Below are positions 10,097 to 19,464 of a stretch of 64,000 nt of DNA, one piece after another (position 1 is the stretch's first letter; each line of letters begins with the position of its first letter). The DNA is from an uncultured Mycoplasma sp. (GTDB lineage Bacteria > Bacillota_I > Bacilli_A > Mycoplasmatales > Mycoplasmoidaceae): the NCBI GenBank assembly GCA_949285105.1, contig CASDXH010000002.1, forward strand, positions 1 through 64,000. Reading direction: 5' to 3'. Under the pieces are notes generated by a model. That model worked only from the letters and a program-made list of their open reading frames with translations, was not told the DNA's origin and ran no database searches. The translations under genes and the position numbers were made by a program.

Positions 10097-11605
10097 TTAT
10101 TTTTTTAGTAATGATTTTGACGTCATTTTTGATGGAACGCTAATACTCATATACTCTAATATTGTGGGAGTAATATTTGAAAGATTAGCCTCCATTTTAT
10201 TTAGTTCCACATTTTTATCTGTAACAATAAATGGCACTGGATTTGTTGTGTGCTTTGTAACTTTATTTCCATTATCATCAATCATTTCTTCAGCGTTTCC
10301 ATGATCTGCTGTAATAAATAAAGTGCCATTCAATTCTTTAACTTTGTTATATAACCTTTCAATTTGTTTGTCTAAGCATTCAATTGATTCCACTGTTTTT
10401 TGATAGTCACCAGTGTGACCCACCATATCAGCGTTTGCATAATTTAAAATTACAGCATCATATTCGTCTATTACAGATAATAATTTATCTGTTATTTCAA
10501 CAGCTGACATATTTGGAGCTAAATCATAAGTTGCAACTTTTGGTGAAGGAATAAGTATTTTATCTTCGTTTTTGAAATTAACTTCTGCACCTCCATCCAT
10601 GAAGAAAGTAACATGAGCATATTTTTCAGTTTCAGCAATTCTTAATTGCTTTATATTATGTTTTTCAAAAACTTCACCTATTGTATCTTTTAATACAACT
10701 GTTGGGTATAAAATTCCATTTGGTTCAATTCCTTCATAGCTCATCATAGTAGCAAAGTAAATATTTTTTAATGATCTATATGGTTTATCTTGGTATAGTT
10801 GTGACCCTATAAATAAGTGTGATAATTGTCTTGCTCTATCAGGTCTAAAGTTTGCAAAGATAATTGCATCATTATCTTTAATATAAACACTTGGATCATT
10901 CTTAGTTGCAGGTACTAAAAATTCATCAGTAATGTTTTGATCATATTGACTATCAACGTATTTAATAGCATCTTCATAATAGTTGTTGTTATCACCTAAT
11001 AATGTTTTATAAGCAAGCTCTGTTCTTTCAAATCTCTTATCTCTATCCATTGCATAAAATCTTCCAGAGATAGTTCCGATTTTTCCACCATAAGTTTTAA
11101 TAACTTCATTTAGTGAAGTTATGTAGTTTTTAATAGATTTTGGTTCAACATCTCTACCATCACCAAATATGTGTACAACAGGTACTAAATTATTTTTAGA
11201 TGCAGCTTCAATCATTTTAAAAATGTGTAGTTGATTAGAGTGAACACCACCAGGAGATAATAATCCCATAATGTGTAGTGTTGATTTATTTTTCTTAACA
11301 AAATCAAAAGCTTCGTTTAACACTTTATTATTTTTAAAATGATCTTCTTCTATATCTTTATTAATTAAAGAAAGTCCTGTATAAACAATTCTTCCAGCAC
11401 CTATATTTAAATGTCCAACCTCTGAGTTACCAATTTGTCCATCAGGTAAACCAACATATTTACCAGAAGCCTGTAATAATAAATTTGGATACTCTTTAAT
11501 TAACATATCCATACATGGAGTTTTTGCATTATATATTGCATTACCTTTATCTGTATTAAGATAACCATAACCATCAAGTATTGCTAATACGATTGGTTTT
11601 TTCAT
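10097..11605 (-). CDS. gpmI: 2,3-bisphosphoglycerate-independent phosphoglycerate mutase
   Basis: Manganese-dependent phosphoglycerate mutase of the alkaline-phosphatase superfamily, interconverting 3- and 2-phosphoglycerate. It is 502 residues long, normal for the family, and has no UGA codon. The metal site IVLAILDGYGY opens the protein, the catalytic Ser lies in GQIGNSEVGHLNIGAGR at about 60-75, and FGDGRDVEPKS, NFRPDRARQ and FITADHGNAEEM follow. The ATG at 11603-11605 is 1 nt after the tpiA stop, with a GGAGGGAAG ribosome-binding site formed by the last tpiA codons, so translation is coupled. Confidence 0.98.
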   Translation of the reverse strand: MKKPIVLAILDGYGYLNTDKGNAIYNAKTPCMDMLIKEYPNLLLQASGKYVGLPDGQIGNSEVGHLNIGAGRIVYTGLSLINKDIEEDHFKNNKVLNEAFDFVKKNKSTLHIMGLLSPGGVHSNQLHIFKMIEAASKNNLVPVVHIFGDGRDVEPKSIKNYITSLNEVIKTYGGKIGTISGRFYAMDRDKRFERTELAYKTLLGDNNNYYEDAIKYVDSQYDQNITDEFLVPATKNDPSVYIKDNDAIIFANFRPDRARQLSHLFIGSQLYQDKPYRSLKNIYFATMMSYEGIEPNGILYPTVVLKDTIGEVFEKHNIKQLRIAETEKYAHVTFFMDGGAEVNFKNEDKILIPSPKVATYDLAPNMSAVEITDKLLSVIDEYDAVILNYANADMVGHTGDYQKTVESIECLDKQIERLYNKVKELNGTLFITADHGNAEEMIDDNGNKVTKHTTNPVPFIVTDKNVELNKMEANLSNITPTILEYMSISVPSKMTSKSLLKK

Positions 11606-11606
11606 C

Positions 11607-12368
11607 TTACTTCCCTCCATCAATTAATAATTGAGCAAAGTTTTTGCCATCAAGAGATGCAGAACCAACTAATGCACCATTAACATTATTTGCTGTCATA
11701 AAATCTTTTACATTTTTCAAATTAACACTTCCTCCATATTGAATTGTGATGTTAGTTGCAACTTCTTTATCATATAATTTTTCAATTTCATTTCTTATTT
11801 GTAATAACATGTTGTCAACTTCTTCAACAGTTGGAACTTTACCTGTACCAATTGCTCAAATTGGTTCATAAGCAATAATTAACTTACTTAATAAGTTTTT
11901 TTTCATTCGTTTAAGATCTTTGTTTATTTGATCTAAAACAAATTCAACCGATTTCTTTTTTTCATATGTTTGTAAACTTTCGCCAACACATAAAATAACT
12001 GTTAAGTTATTTTCTAGTAATGTTTTAGTCTTTAAATTAATTGTTTCATCTGTATCATTGAACATTTCTCTTCTTTCAGAGTGACCAATAATACTTCCTT
12101 CAATATTACAGTCAATTAATTGAGTGTAAGATATATTACCTGTAAATGCACCTTCATTTTTATAGTGAGCATCTTGTGCATAGATGTGCATTTTTTTATC
12201 TTTTCTAAATATTTTTTTAGCTTCTAATAAATAAATAGAAGGTACAGCAATTCCATACTCAACAGTTGGTTTTTGCTTTTTAAGTTCGCTATAAAATTCT
12301 TTTTTAAACTTTTTAATATCTTCTAAATTTTTAAACATTTTTCAATTTCCAATAATTACATTATTCAT
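11607..12368 (-). CDS. tpiA: triosephosphate isomerase
   Basis: Interconverts dihydroxyacetone phosphate and glyceraldehyde-3-phosphate; 253 residues, a single TIM barrel. The start MNNVIIGNWKM (with UGA for Trp) places the substrate Asn and Lys. The catalytic His is in IIGHSERREMFNDTD, the catalytic Glu in AYEPIWAIGTGKV, and the phosphate loop is QYGGSVN with GALVGSASLD. The ATG at 12366-12368 follows GGGAGA. It is first in the glycolytic operon. The 264 bp upstream contain its promoter region. Confidence 0.98.
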
Positions 12369-12572
12369 AATATTTCTCCCAAAATTCATATTGAAAAATT
12401 TAATTAAATATATAAAACAAATTATTTAAATAAATAGCTATATATAGAATCATAAATTTTATATATTTACAAACTAATTTTACATTTATTAAACAAATAA
12501 TTAGAAAAAATATTTGCGTTCATTTATGAGCGTATATGTAGTTAATTTGAGCTTTATGCAAATAACGTATTT

Positions 12573-12600
12573 AATTTCAAAAATTACATTGTTTGAAATT
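12573..12600. repeat. inverted repeat between tpiA and phosphohexomutase
   Basis: AATTTCAAA (12573-12581) pairs with TTTGAAATT (12592-12600). It lies in the 12369-12632 gap, which is otherwise AT-rich and has no ORF. The gap must hold the tpiA promoter. The repeat could be an extra terminator arm of the upstream operon or an operator, and nothing in the sequence decides which. Confidence 0.35.
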
Positions 12601-12612
12601 AGATAAAATAAA

Positions 12613-12634
12613 AAAATGGAGTTGCCTCCATTTT
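12613..12634 (-). terminator. terminator of deoD-deoA-cdd-mutase operon
   Basis: AAAATGGAG (12613-12621) and CTCCATTTT (12626-12634) form a 9-bp stem with a 4-nt loop. The stem begins within the stop codon of the mutase and is followed on the minus strand by TTTTTTATTTTATC. Confidence 0.8.
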
Positions 12635-14270
12635 ATCTTCTCATGAAATCATTTATTGCTTTTTTGAATTCTACAAGATTGTCTTTTGAATTTTGATTAT
12701 CTGTTCCATAAATATTGAAATACGCTTTAAACTTAGGTTCAGTACCAGAAATTCTAAATTTAACTCAAATGCCGTTTTCAAAATGTCATTCTAAAGCACT
12801 AGCTTCTTGATTGTATGTATTTGATAACAATTTAAAACCATTAATATAAATATCTTTTATAGAAGACAGGTAGTTTAATTTTGCATTCATTTCTTCTTTT
12901 CAATTTAGGCTATTAAATGTGTAGTAAACTGTACCACCATTTCAATATCCAAATTGAGGATATATTTCTTGTTCTAGATAATCAATAAGAGTCATTGATT
13001 TAACACTACAGTGAGTAATAATTTCTAGTGCAAGTGCTGCAGCTTGAAAACCATCTTTATCTCTACAAATAGTTGAGTTTAAAGAACCAATAGCTTCTTC
13101 AAAACCAACAACAAAATCTTCAAATTCACTATGTTCATTTATAGCTTCTGCTATATTTTTAAAACCTGTAGCTGTTCTATAAACTTTTGCATTAAAAGAT
13201 TCAGCAATTTTATCAATTAAGAAAGTTGAAACATATGTTGAAACAATAAATGGTGTTTTTTTAAATTCTTTGTTTTTTAAAACATAATAAGTATATATAA
13301 TACCCATTTCATTTCCAGTTAAGTAGTATCATTCACTGTTGTGTCTTATAACTACAGCTAATCTATCAGCATCTGGATCTAATCCAAAGATAACATTGGC
13401 TTTTGTTTTTTCAGCATATTTTATTGCTAGTTCAAAAGATTTAGGTTCTTCAGGATTCATTATTGGAGAATAACTGAAATTTGGGTCTTGGACACATTGC
13501 TGTTTTGTCGGAATAACTGAAACATAGTTTAGTGATTCCATAAATTTTTTGAAATCCTTACAAGCAGTACCATGGTGTGCTGTATAAACAACAGGAATAT
13601 ACTTTTTACTATAAAGATCTGTATTTATTAAACATTGAGTTGCATCATAGAAATATGAATCATCAATTGTATCATCAAGATAAGAAATAAGATCATCTTG
13701 AGGTTGATAAGTTAAATTTAGTATTTCTTCATTTTCAGGCATATATGAAACAATTTCATTTGCTTCATCAGTTGAAATTTGTTTACCAGTATTGTTGTAA
13801 ACTTTAAATCCTGAATAATTTTTTGGATTATGACTTGCAGTAATTATAATACCACCATCATATTGGTTTCTCATGATTGTATAAGAAGCAATTGGAGTAG
13901 CTTTCATTTCATTATCTTTAAACATAACTACTCTAATTCCAAAGCTTGTTAAAACTTTTGCGCAAACCATTGAATACATATCAGCATTTTTTCTATTGTC
14001 ATGAGCTATTAAAACAATAGCGCCTTTAGGTTTTCTATTTAATATATATTTTGCAAAACCTTCAGCCATTTGTTGGTAAGTGAATGAATTCATTCTGTTT
14101 GTACCAGGGCCCATTTCTTGTCTAATACCAGCAGTTCCAAAATTCATTTTATTTTCAGTAAAACTACTTTCTATTTGGTTAATATCCATTTTTGTTAAAT
14201 AATCTTTGGATTCATTAGAAAGTTTAGGTGAGTTTAATCAAAGCAAATAATATTTATTTTTTGTGTACAT
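12633..14270 (-). CDS. phosphoglucomutase/phosphomannomutase family protein
   Basis: Alpha-D-phosphohexomutase of 545 residues, similar in length to the mollicute proteins usually called ManB/DeoB-like. NFGTAGIRQEMG opens the family domain, the phosphoserine loop is IIITASHNPKNYSG (about residue 140-150), the metal loop GLDPDADRLAV is near 300, and the sugar-binding GFEEAIGS follows. The ATG at 14268-14270 starts MYTKNKYYLLWLNSPKLS; UGA is Trp there and at several later codons. It closes the deoD-deoA-cdd operon, 10 nt after cdd. In this context it probably isomerises deoxyribose/ribose 1-phosphate to the 5-phosphate as well as hexose phosphates. That is inferred from context. Confidence 0.9.
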
Positions 14271-14280
14271 TGTTTTCCCT

Positions 14281-14682
14281 CTATCTATTAATTAAATCTT
14301 CATGAGTGAAACGGTTTTTCAATATTTCTCCAATAGTATAAATTTTATATTGGCCGAACTTATTAAAGACATAAATTTTTTGGTTATCGTCTTTCATAAA
14401 ATCACTCATAAATTGTCTACACATTCCACAAGGCATTCCAAAACCATTTGATTTAGTTAAAAGGTACACTTCATCAATTGATCTGTTTCCACTAGAAATT
14501 GCTGCAGCAATTGCACTACGTTCAGCACATAAAGTAACTGGATATGAAGAATTTTCAATATTAACACCATAATAGTATTTGTCGTTGCTTTTTACAATTG
14601 CTGCTACATAGAAATCAGAATATGGAACATAAGCATTTTCTTTCAATTCCATTAATTTATTAAATATAAGTTTTGTATTCAT
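14281..14682 (-). CDS. cdd: cytidine deaminase
   Basis: Zinc enzyme deaminating (deoxy)cytidine to (deoxy)uridine; 133 residues, tetrameric type. The catalytic TLCAERSAIAAAIS holds the first Cys and the Glu, and MPCGMCRQFMSDF provides the other two zinc Cys. YVPYSDFYVAA and GVNIENSSYPVT are the substrate loops. It starts 3 nt after the deoA stop and is followed by the mutase, the standard mollicute salvage order. Confidence 0.97.
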   Translation of the reverse strand: MNTKLIFNKLMELKENAYVPYSDFYVAAIVKSNDKYYYGVNIENSSYPVTLCAERSAIAAAISSGNRSIDEVYLLTKSNGFGMPCGMCRQFMSDFMKDDNQKIYVFNKFGQYKIYTIGEILKNRFTHEDLINR

Positions 14683-14685
14683 ATA

Positions 14686-15984
14686 TTATCTTATAACCCC
14701 CAATATTTCCTTAGAAACTTTTACTGGTTTCTTTGTGTATATTAAATTATTTTTTAGCCTTTCTATTACTTGTTCGCTTATAGGAGAACTTGAATAAACA
14801 GTTAATACCACATCGTTTTTATTTACTTTATCACCAGAAATTTTATTTAAATAAATTCCTGATAAATAATCTAATTTATCATCCTTATTTGCCCTACCAG
14901 CTTTAATATCAATTAAACTATAGCCAAATGATTCATTAGATATAAAATCTAAATATCCATCTTGTTCTGAAGTTATTTCCACTTTATATTTAGGATTAAA
15001 GATTTCGTCAATCTTTGTTAAATCCAATTTGCACCCTTGTAACTTTGCTCAATTACAAAATTTGTTATATGCAGTTTTTTCTGCGATTGCTTTATCTATT
15101 AATTTATAAGCTTCTTGTTCATCTTTTGCTTTTTCTAAATCAATTAGAATATCGCTTGCAAAAGAATAAATTAAATTTTTAAGGTTTGAATTTTCATTTT
15201 TACCAGATAAAAAATCTAATGATTCTTTTATTTCAATTAAATTACCTATTGCTCTACCAAGGGGTTTTTCCATATTAGTTAAATGAACAATAACTTTCTT
15301 TTTAAACTTTTTTCCAATATCTATGCAAAGTCAGCTAAACTTTTTAGCTTCTTTTAACGTTTTAAAAAAAGCTCCATCGCCAACTTTAACATCAAGATAT
15401 ATAACATCAGCACTAGTGGCAATTTTTTTAGACATTATTGATGCAGCAATTAAAGAAATGTTATCTATTGTTCCAGATGTATCTCTTATTGAATAAAGAA
15501 TTTTATCAGCTGGTGCTATTTTATCACTTTGCGAGATAAAAAACATATGTTCTTTTTTTAATAGTTCAATATATTCATTATCTTTAAGTTCTGTCTTTAT
15601 TCCAATAGAATGAAGTTTATCAATTGTACCACCAGTAAATCCCAATCCTTTTCCAGACATCTTTGCAACATTAATATCTAGTGAAGCAAGTAATGGAACT
15701 AAAATTAAACTTACTTTGTCACCAACTCCACCAGTTGAATGTTTATCAATAATGGTATTATCAATTCCCTCAAATTTAATTGTTTCACCATTCAAAGTCA
15801 TCGCTTTAGTCAAATAAAAAGATTCATCTTCATTCAAACCATTAAAACAAATCGCCATCATAAAAGCAGAAATTTGATAATCTTTTATACTATTATCTAA
15901 AACACCTTTTACAAAGAAATCAAATTCTGATTCGCTTATATTAAATCTATTTTTCTTTTTTATAATCAGGTCTACTATATTCAT
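14686..15984 (-). CDS. deoA: pyrimidine-nucleoside (thymidine) phosphorylase
   Basis: Cleaves thymidine, deoxyuridine or uridine with phosphate to base and pentose-1-phosphate. It is 432 residues, split by UGA Trp codons at 15331 and others into three apparent pieces. The signature IDKHSTGGVGDK is at about residues 79-90, followed by AKMSGKGLGFTGGTIDKLHS and DKILYSIRDTSGTIDNISLI. The C-terminal domain carries the expected AxxxxxD-rich end. It starts 8 nt after deoD. Confidence 0.97.
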
Positions 15985-15992
15985 AATAATTC

Positions 15993-16700
15993 CTATAATT
16001 TTATTGCAGACTCTAAAGCTAATTTAACCATGTCAACAAACTTAGTTTGTCTGTCTTCAGCACTCATAGCTTCATGAGTTACAAGCGAATCACTACACGT
16101 TAATAAACATGCTGCTTTTTTATTTAGCAATTTAGCATTTGTAAATAGAGCAAACGATTCCATTTCAACAAGATCAGCATTTGTTTTTTCAACAATTTGA
16201 TCAACAGATCTAACACCATAGAAAATATCAGAACTATGAATTCTTGGGTTTAATAAATTAATGCCTAATTCCTTTGCTGTATTTTGAATTACTTCATTTA
16301 TTTCTTTTGAAGGATAAAGTACATTATTATCTGTTTTAACATTTAATAGATCAGCAAAAGTTGATTCAGAAATAGCTTCTTTAACTAGCGCAACAGAACC
16401 AACTTGAACCTCTTTTTTATAAGCTCCAGCACTTCCAATTCTAATGATAGTTTCTACATTAAAAAATTTATAAAGTTCATAACTGTAAATACCAATTGAT
16501 GGTATTCCCATACCATGCCCCATAATAGATACTTTTTTACCTTTATACTTACCAGTAAAAGCAAGCATTCCTCTTATGTCATTAATTTGTTGAGCATCTT
16601 CTAAAAAATTTTCAGCTATCCATTTAGCTCTCAATGGATCTCCTGGCATCAATACTACTTTAGCAAAATCAGTTTTTTTTGCTTTTATATGTGGTGTCAT
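15993..16700 (-). CDS. deoD: purine-nucleoside phosphorylase
   Basis: Hexameric (trimer-of-dimers) NP-I family phosphorylase of 235 residues, releasing purine bases and (deoxy)ribose-1-phosphate. MPGDPLRAKWIAENFL, GHGMGIPSIGIYSYEL and RIGSAGAY bind phosphate and ribose. DLVEMESFALF and LTCSDSLVT contain the catalytic Glu and Asp. It starts at the ATG 16698-16700, MTPHIKAKKTDFAKVV, preceded by GGAGAT. It is the first gene of the salvage operon. Its promoter must lie in 16701-16917, shared with the divergent transporter. Confidence 0.97.
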   Translation of the reverse strand: MTPHIKAKKTDFAKVVLMPGDPLRAKWIAENFLEDAQQINDIRGMLAFTGKYKGKKVSIMGHGMGIPSIGIYSYELYKFFNVETIIRIGSAGAYKKEVQVGSVALVKEAISESTFADLLNVKTDNNVLYPSKEINEVIQNTAKELGINLLNPRIHSSDIFYGVRSVDQIVEKTNADLVEMESFALFTNAKLLNKKAACLLTCSDSLVTHEAMSAEDRQTKFVDMVKLALESAIKL

Positions 16701-16917
16701 AATATCTCCTATTTTTAAAATAAATACATTATTATTTTATCTTTCATGCTTTAGATATGAAAAAAATATTTATACATTAAAACAAATAAATGTTAGTCCA
16801 AGTGATTTTTACCACAAAAATCACTTTAGAAAAATAAATTATTATAGGTATATTATTATAAAAAAGTTATAATTAACTTCCATTGTTATAATCAATATTA
16901 GTTTATCTTGGGGTAAT

Positions 16918-18069
16918 ATGAATAATCGATTTATACATAGAATACAACATATGCCAGTTGCTACAACGGGATTATCGTTGGGGGTAGCTGGATTAGCATC
17001 TGTATTAGATACTATTTTTCAACCTCTTTATTATTCTAATAATTTATGATGATCATCTATTCCTTTAATAGCCATCTCATCTTTTCTTCTACTATTAATA
17101 ACAATAAGAAACCTTAGTCACCCTAAAGTACTTAAATTTGATACAAAAGATACTTTATCATCTTCTTTGTTACCCACATACAGCATGACATTAATGTGCA
17201 TAGCGGGTTTTATTGCAGGATGGCAAAAAGATTATAGTGGTATTCCAGTATGCCAAGTAATTGGTGCTATTGTTATGTGTATAGCAGTTTTAATCCAATT
17301 AATATTTGTAGTTTTATTTGTAAAAAATGTGCTGTCAAAATTTAAGTGACATTCTCATCCAGCATATGGTTCTTGGTTAGTTCCAACTGTTGGTATAATT
17401 ACTGCTTGTACATTTGCTGGAAGATTTAATCAAAACATATTGCCTATATGATTTTTCCAAGCAATATGATTTTTTGGTTTTATTACTTTTATTCCTTTGT
17501 TTATAGTAATAACTTATCAACTGCTTTTTAAAACAAAAGTAGCTCAAGAAAAATATCCAAGTATTGCAGTTTACTTTGCTCCACCAAATTTAGTTTTAGC
17601 TGGATTTATGCAAACATTTGCAATTCCAAGTCAAAATGTTATTTTAGTTCCAGAAATTGCAGCTTTGGGGGGAAGTAATAGCAGCTTTATATTTGTGTTA
17701 ACTATATTGTTATCTATGTTAGCTTTTTCATACACAGTAATATTATGATTCTTTGTTGCAAGAATTTTTATAACTCATAAGATTGCTTATATATTTGCTT
17801 CTTTTACCTTCCCTTTAGCAATTGGATCAGCAAGTATGTTATATACTTCAAATTACTTTAACAAAATGTTTATTAACATTCAACAATCATATGTATTAAC
17901 ACTTTCTTCCATTTTTAGATATGTAGGTTATGTTTTTTCTTCGGTTGCTTTTATTTGCATAATGTACATCTTAATAAGATTTTCTATAAAATTAATTAAA
18001 GAAGTTTTTTCAAAATCTAGTGACGAAAAAACTCGTGTTGCTTACATTAAGGAACAAGAAAATGTTTAG
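16918..18069 (+). CDS. TDT-family transporter (TehA/Mae1/SLAC1 type)
   Basis: Polytopic membrane protein of 383 residues with about ten hydrophobic helices, joined through UGA Trp codons. The start MNNRFIHRIQHMPVATTGLSLGVAGL and the internal pattern QKDYSGIPVCQ, GSWLVPTVGIITAC and YFAPPNLVLAGFM resemble the tellurite-resistance/dicarboxylate (TDT) family, whose members are anion channels or organic-acid/anion transporters. The substrate cannot be told. The start has a weak ribosome-binding site (TTGGGG). TATAAT words at 16868-16873 and 16887-16892 are possible -10 elements. The stop overlaps the next gene by 8 nt. Confidence 0.8.
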
Positions 18070-18493
18070 AACTAAAATACAACAAAAATATGTAAATAAA
18101 ATATGCACGAAAGCAGTACTTAGAAAATCTAATATTTATAGAAAAACAATGCATTTAAATACATATGATACAAATATGAAAATCATGATTATTAAAACAA
18201 ATAAAGATTTCTTTGATCATGTAGTTTCAAAAAAAAATTGGGATGATAACTTAGTTTTTCTATGAAGAAAAAAAACAGAATTAAGTACTTATTTATTTAA
18301 ATCAGAAGTGGATATTATAGTCTGTGATTCATATTTTAAAGTAATTAATTTAATAAAAAATGTGCAACCAAATAGTAATCTTAATTTACCAGAGAAATCT
18401 TTTAATATATGGATAGGAAAAATAGGAATAATAGATTTTTTTAAAATTGAATTGAATGATTATCTATCAACAGTGCCATTGGTTAAAAAATAA
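18062..18493 (+). CDS. hypothetical protein
   Basis: A 143-residue basic, soluble protein beginning MFRTKIQQKYVNKICTK, with AAGGAA 6 nt before the ATG at 18062. One UGA Trp codon at 18263 splits it under the standard code. No membrane segment, signal peptide or family motif was recognised. The C-terminal half has alternating hydrophobic strands (VDIIVCDSYFKVINLIKNV, FNIWIGKIGIIDFF). The 8-nt overlap with the TDT transporter implies coupled translation, so it may assist or regulate that transporter. Confidence 0.7.
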
Positions 18494-18513
18494 AAGCATA
18501 TGATTTTTTATCT

Positions 18514-18548
18514 AACTTGTATCGACGATACAAGTTTTATTTTTTTAT
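18514..18548 (+). terminator. terminator after transporter operon
   Basis: AACTTGTATCG (18514-18524) pairs with CGATACAAGTT (18526-18536), an 11-bp stem, followed by TTATTTTTTT. It lies 20 nt past the hypothetical gene's stop. Confidence 0.88.
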
Positions 18549-18603
18549 ATGACAATAAAAAATATGGATAAATAATATTATCCATATGTATTTATTTTAG
18601 TTA

Positions 18604-18903
18604 TTAATCATTATGGCTAACTGAAATAAGATACACTCTTTTTGTTATTGTATCCAGTCTAATATTTGAACCAATTATAAGAGTGTTCTCGGTCGATAAT
18701 GAGAACAATCATAATTCATTAGAATAAGAATTTTTCTATTTATAAATCTTAATAGTAATGAGTTATAAGTTTCATTAGAATTTTTAGAATTAAAATCTTC
18801 ACACTTTCCAACAATTAATCCAGAGATTTTGTCTAGAATCTTTGAATTCTTTGGAGAGGCAAAACTTCTTTCTCATTCATCTGCTGATTTATAATAATCT
18901 TCG
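18604..18903 (-). pseudogene. 3' fragment of S66-family LD-carboxypeptidase (LdcA/MccF-like)
   Basis: Read on the minus strand, the DNA encodes DEWERSFASPKNSKILDK, ISGLIVGKCEDF, LLLRFINRKILILMNYDCS, then after a frameshift near 18685 STENTLIIGSNIRLDTITKR and a stop at 18604-18606. The order (SGLxxGKxE, then PxLMNxDxGH, then PxG) is that of the C-terminal half of S66 peptidases. The N-terminal half with the catalytic Ser is absent. At about 18905 the sequence switches to a surface-protein fragment on the other strand. It is a dead remnant. Confidence 0.7.
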
Positions 18904-18907
18904 ATAT

Positions 18908-19243
18908 AAAGGTAATCAAGTTCCAACAGATGACATTCTTTCATTCAAAACTGAAACTAAATTATTTATAGATAGTCTAAAATTTAAAACAATGTTACCT
19001 TCGTCAATAAAGAAATCACTAGATGAAACATCTACTAGAAAAAATATGATTGATAAATTCTTATCTTTCTATTCTGGTGACTATAAAAAATTAATTGATG
19101 CAAATACATTTATATTAGATGTTGTTGCTGATGATATATTTGGTTATATAACAATAAAAATATCTTTTTATAGAACACAAGTAGCAAATCAAGATTCGCT
19201 TCTAACATATACTGTAATATTTAATGGATTTAAAACAGAGTAA
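18908..19243 (+). pseudogene. 3' fragment of a surface protein gene
   Basis: The frame KGNQVPTDDILSFKTETKLF to the stop at 19241-19243 parallels the last 110 residues of the surface protein ending at 22926 (KGNQVTTDDILSFKTQSKLM, then DNxTRxxxIxKxxSxYSGxY, DDIxGYxTIKIxF and KDSLLxYT). No signal peptide or start belongs to it: the in-frame upstream part is antisense to the peptidase fragment. It is therefore a truncated paralogue, possibly able to donate sequence by recombination. Confidence 0.7.
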
Positions 19244-19261
19244 AATTTATAACTAAACCAC

Positions 19262-19298
19262 ATATACATTCCAATTAAAAAGGGATGTATATTTTTAT
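19262..19298 (+). terminator. terminator after surface-protein fragment
   Basis: ATATACAT (19262-19269) and ATGTATAT (19285-19292) form an 8-bp stem followed by TTTTTATTT. It was presumably inherited with the fragment's 3' end. The rest of 19299-19464 is the AT-rich upstream region of the large surface gene. Confidence 0.65.
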
Positions 19299-19464
19299 TT
19301 AATGTTGCAGTATATGGAGTTTTGGTTAATATGACTAAGTAGATTTTTCATTTTGGATAGTTTAAAATTTAAAAATGGTATATATTAAGTTAATTTAGAC
19401 TTTAAATGTTTATAAATTTTACTTTTTACCTTTTATTTTTAAGTGTATCTTTAGGAGTTTTTGT

